Shown in pieces: positions 63,537 through 64,000 of a stretch of 64,000 nt of DNA. The notes under the pieces are model-generated. The model was not told where the DNA came from. It searched no databases and was given only the letters and a program-made list of their open reading frames with translations. Every line of letters begins with the position of its first letter. Within the stretch, counting starts at the first letter, position 1. Both the position numbers and the translations under genes were made by a program. The DNA is from Chromera velia (taxonomy: Eukaryota > Sar > Chromeraceae): contig JAHBMJ010003798.1 in assembly GCA_018398765.1 (NCBI GenBank), forward strand, positions 1 to 64,000. Reading direction: 5' to 3'.

Positions 63537-64000
63537 GACTGACGACGATTGGCAATAAATGGAGAGCCTAAGTTTTGAAATAAAACTCTATATAAACAAA
63601 TTTTTTAGACTGAACCGAATATTTTTTTTTTTAAATAGATAAATAAATAAATCCAATTGTCACGCAGTTAAACCGTCACAGCAGTACGGTCACACACAAT
63701 TAGAATGGTTACACTTTAATTAAATAGGGGCCATATAAAAATTCATTTGCGTGCTAATAGCATGCAAACGGGCTCTTAGGGGGGGGGNGGGGGGGGGGGG
63801 GGTCTTTGCGTGCCATCGAGCCTTTTTTTGGTATTCATCTCAGTGGGGTCTGATGGACAAGCTGTAAGTGCTCAATTTTAATCCCTATGGTTGCCACATA
63901 AAAGCCACTAAATGGTTTCTCCAGATGTTATCTGGTTCTGAAGCACCAGAGGTCTAAAATTTTGAAAAATTGTCTGACATTTTCATTCCCCCTCCACGAT
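63537..64000. other. AT-rich right edge with a G run
   Basis: No gene seen. A G run containing one undetermined base lies at 63780-63802, the same type of unresolved homopolymer as at 43411-43430. Confidence 0.6.

Overview
The window is nuclear DNA from a eukaryote with spliceosomal genes. Exons are delimited by GT-AG borders with matching phases, introns range from about 31 nt to more than 600 nt, and the space between genes is filled with AT-rich islands, microsatellites and transposon remnants. The protein families, the gene structure and the mixed base composition fit an alveolate alga of the chromerid type (Chromera velia would be my guess). The organism assignment is inference. No rRNA, tRNA, plasmid, prophage or CRISPR structure was seen.

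Layout. 79-255 is the probable last exon of a plus-strand gene running in from the left. 7601-2217 (minus) is a long multi-exon gene of unknown product. Divergent from it across a very GC-rich interval lies a five-exon cold-shock-domain/glycine-rich RNA-binding protein (8309-10149, plus). After 4 kb without a gene come a MYND zinc-finger protein (14394-16741) and a protein with an internal duplication (17050-17949), both plus. 29031-18746 (minus) is the most striking locus: a ZNFX1-like SF1 helicase with a cold-shock-like domain upstream, NFX1-type cysteine-rich repeats after the helicase, a degenerate ADP-ribosyltransferase-like segment and a complete H-Y-E PARP domain at the end. 37175-30538 (minus) is a drug/metabolite-transporter (SLC35-like) membrane protein. 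38054-39194 (plus) is an OAS/cGAS-like nucleotidyltransferase with all three metal-binding acidic residues but a one-base frame break at a G6 run. 39.2-44.3 kb is repeat-rich DNA. 44.3-47.4 kb (minus) holds a coiled-coil gene, interrupted by an in-frame TGA, and duplicated Pro/Gln-rich exon copies. 54648-52202 (minus) is a two-exon 742-residue protein with 40-residue tandem repeats. 55725-55297 (minus) is a small HNH-nuclease-like ORF. 56915-61271+ (plus) is a large helical scaffold protein containing an internal segmental duplication that ends at an assembly gap. 62303-63536 is a transposon-like element with inverted ends and a BED-finger remnant.

How the genes may relate. The helicase-PARP protein and the OAS-like enzyme belong to families that, in animals, sense foreign RNA or make nucleotide second messengers. 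Both lie in one 20-kb stretch, separated only by the transporter, and a cold-shock protein gene lies 8.6 kb beyond. An RNA-defence neighbourhood is a hypothesis, not something the sequence proves. Several single-base frame breaks fall in or beside homopolymers (CTTTAGG in the helicase-PARP gene, G6 in the OAS-like gene, TATTCCC in the scaffold gene), so assembly error must be excluded before any recoding or pseudogene claim.
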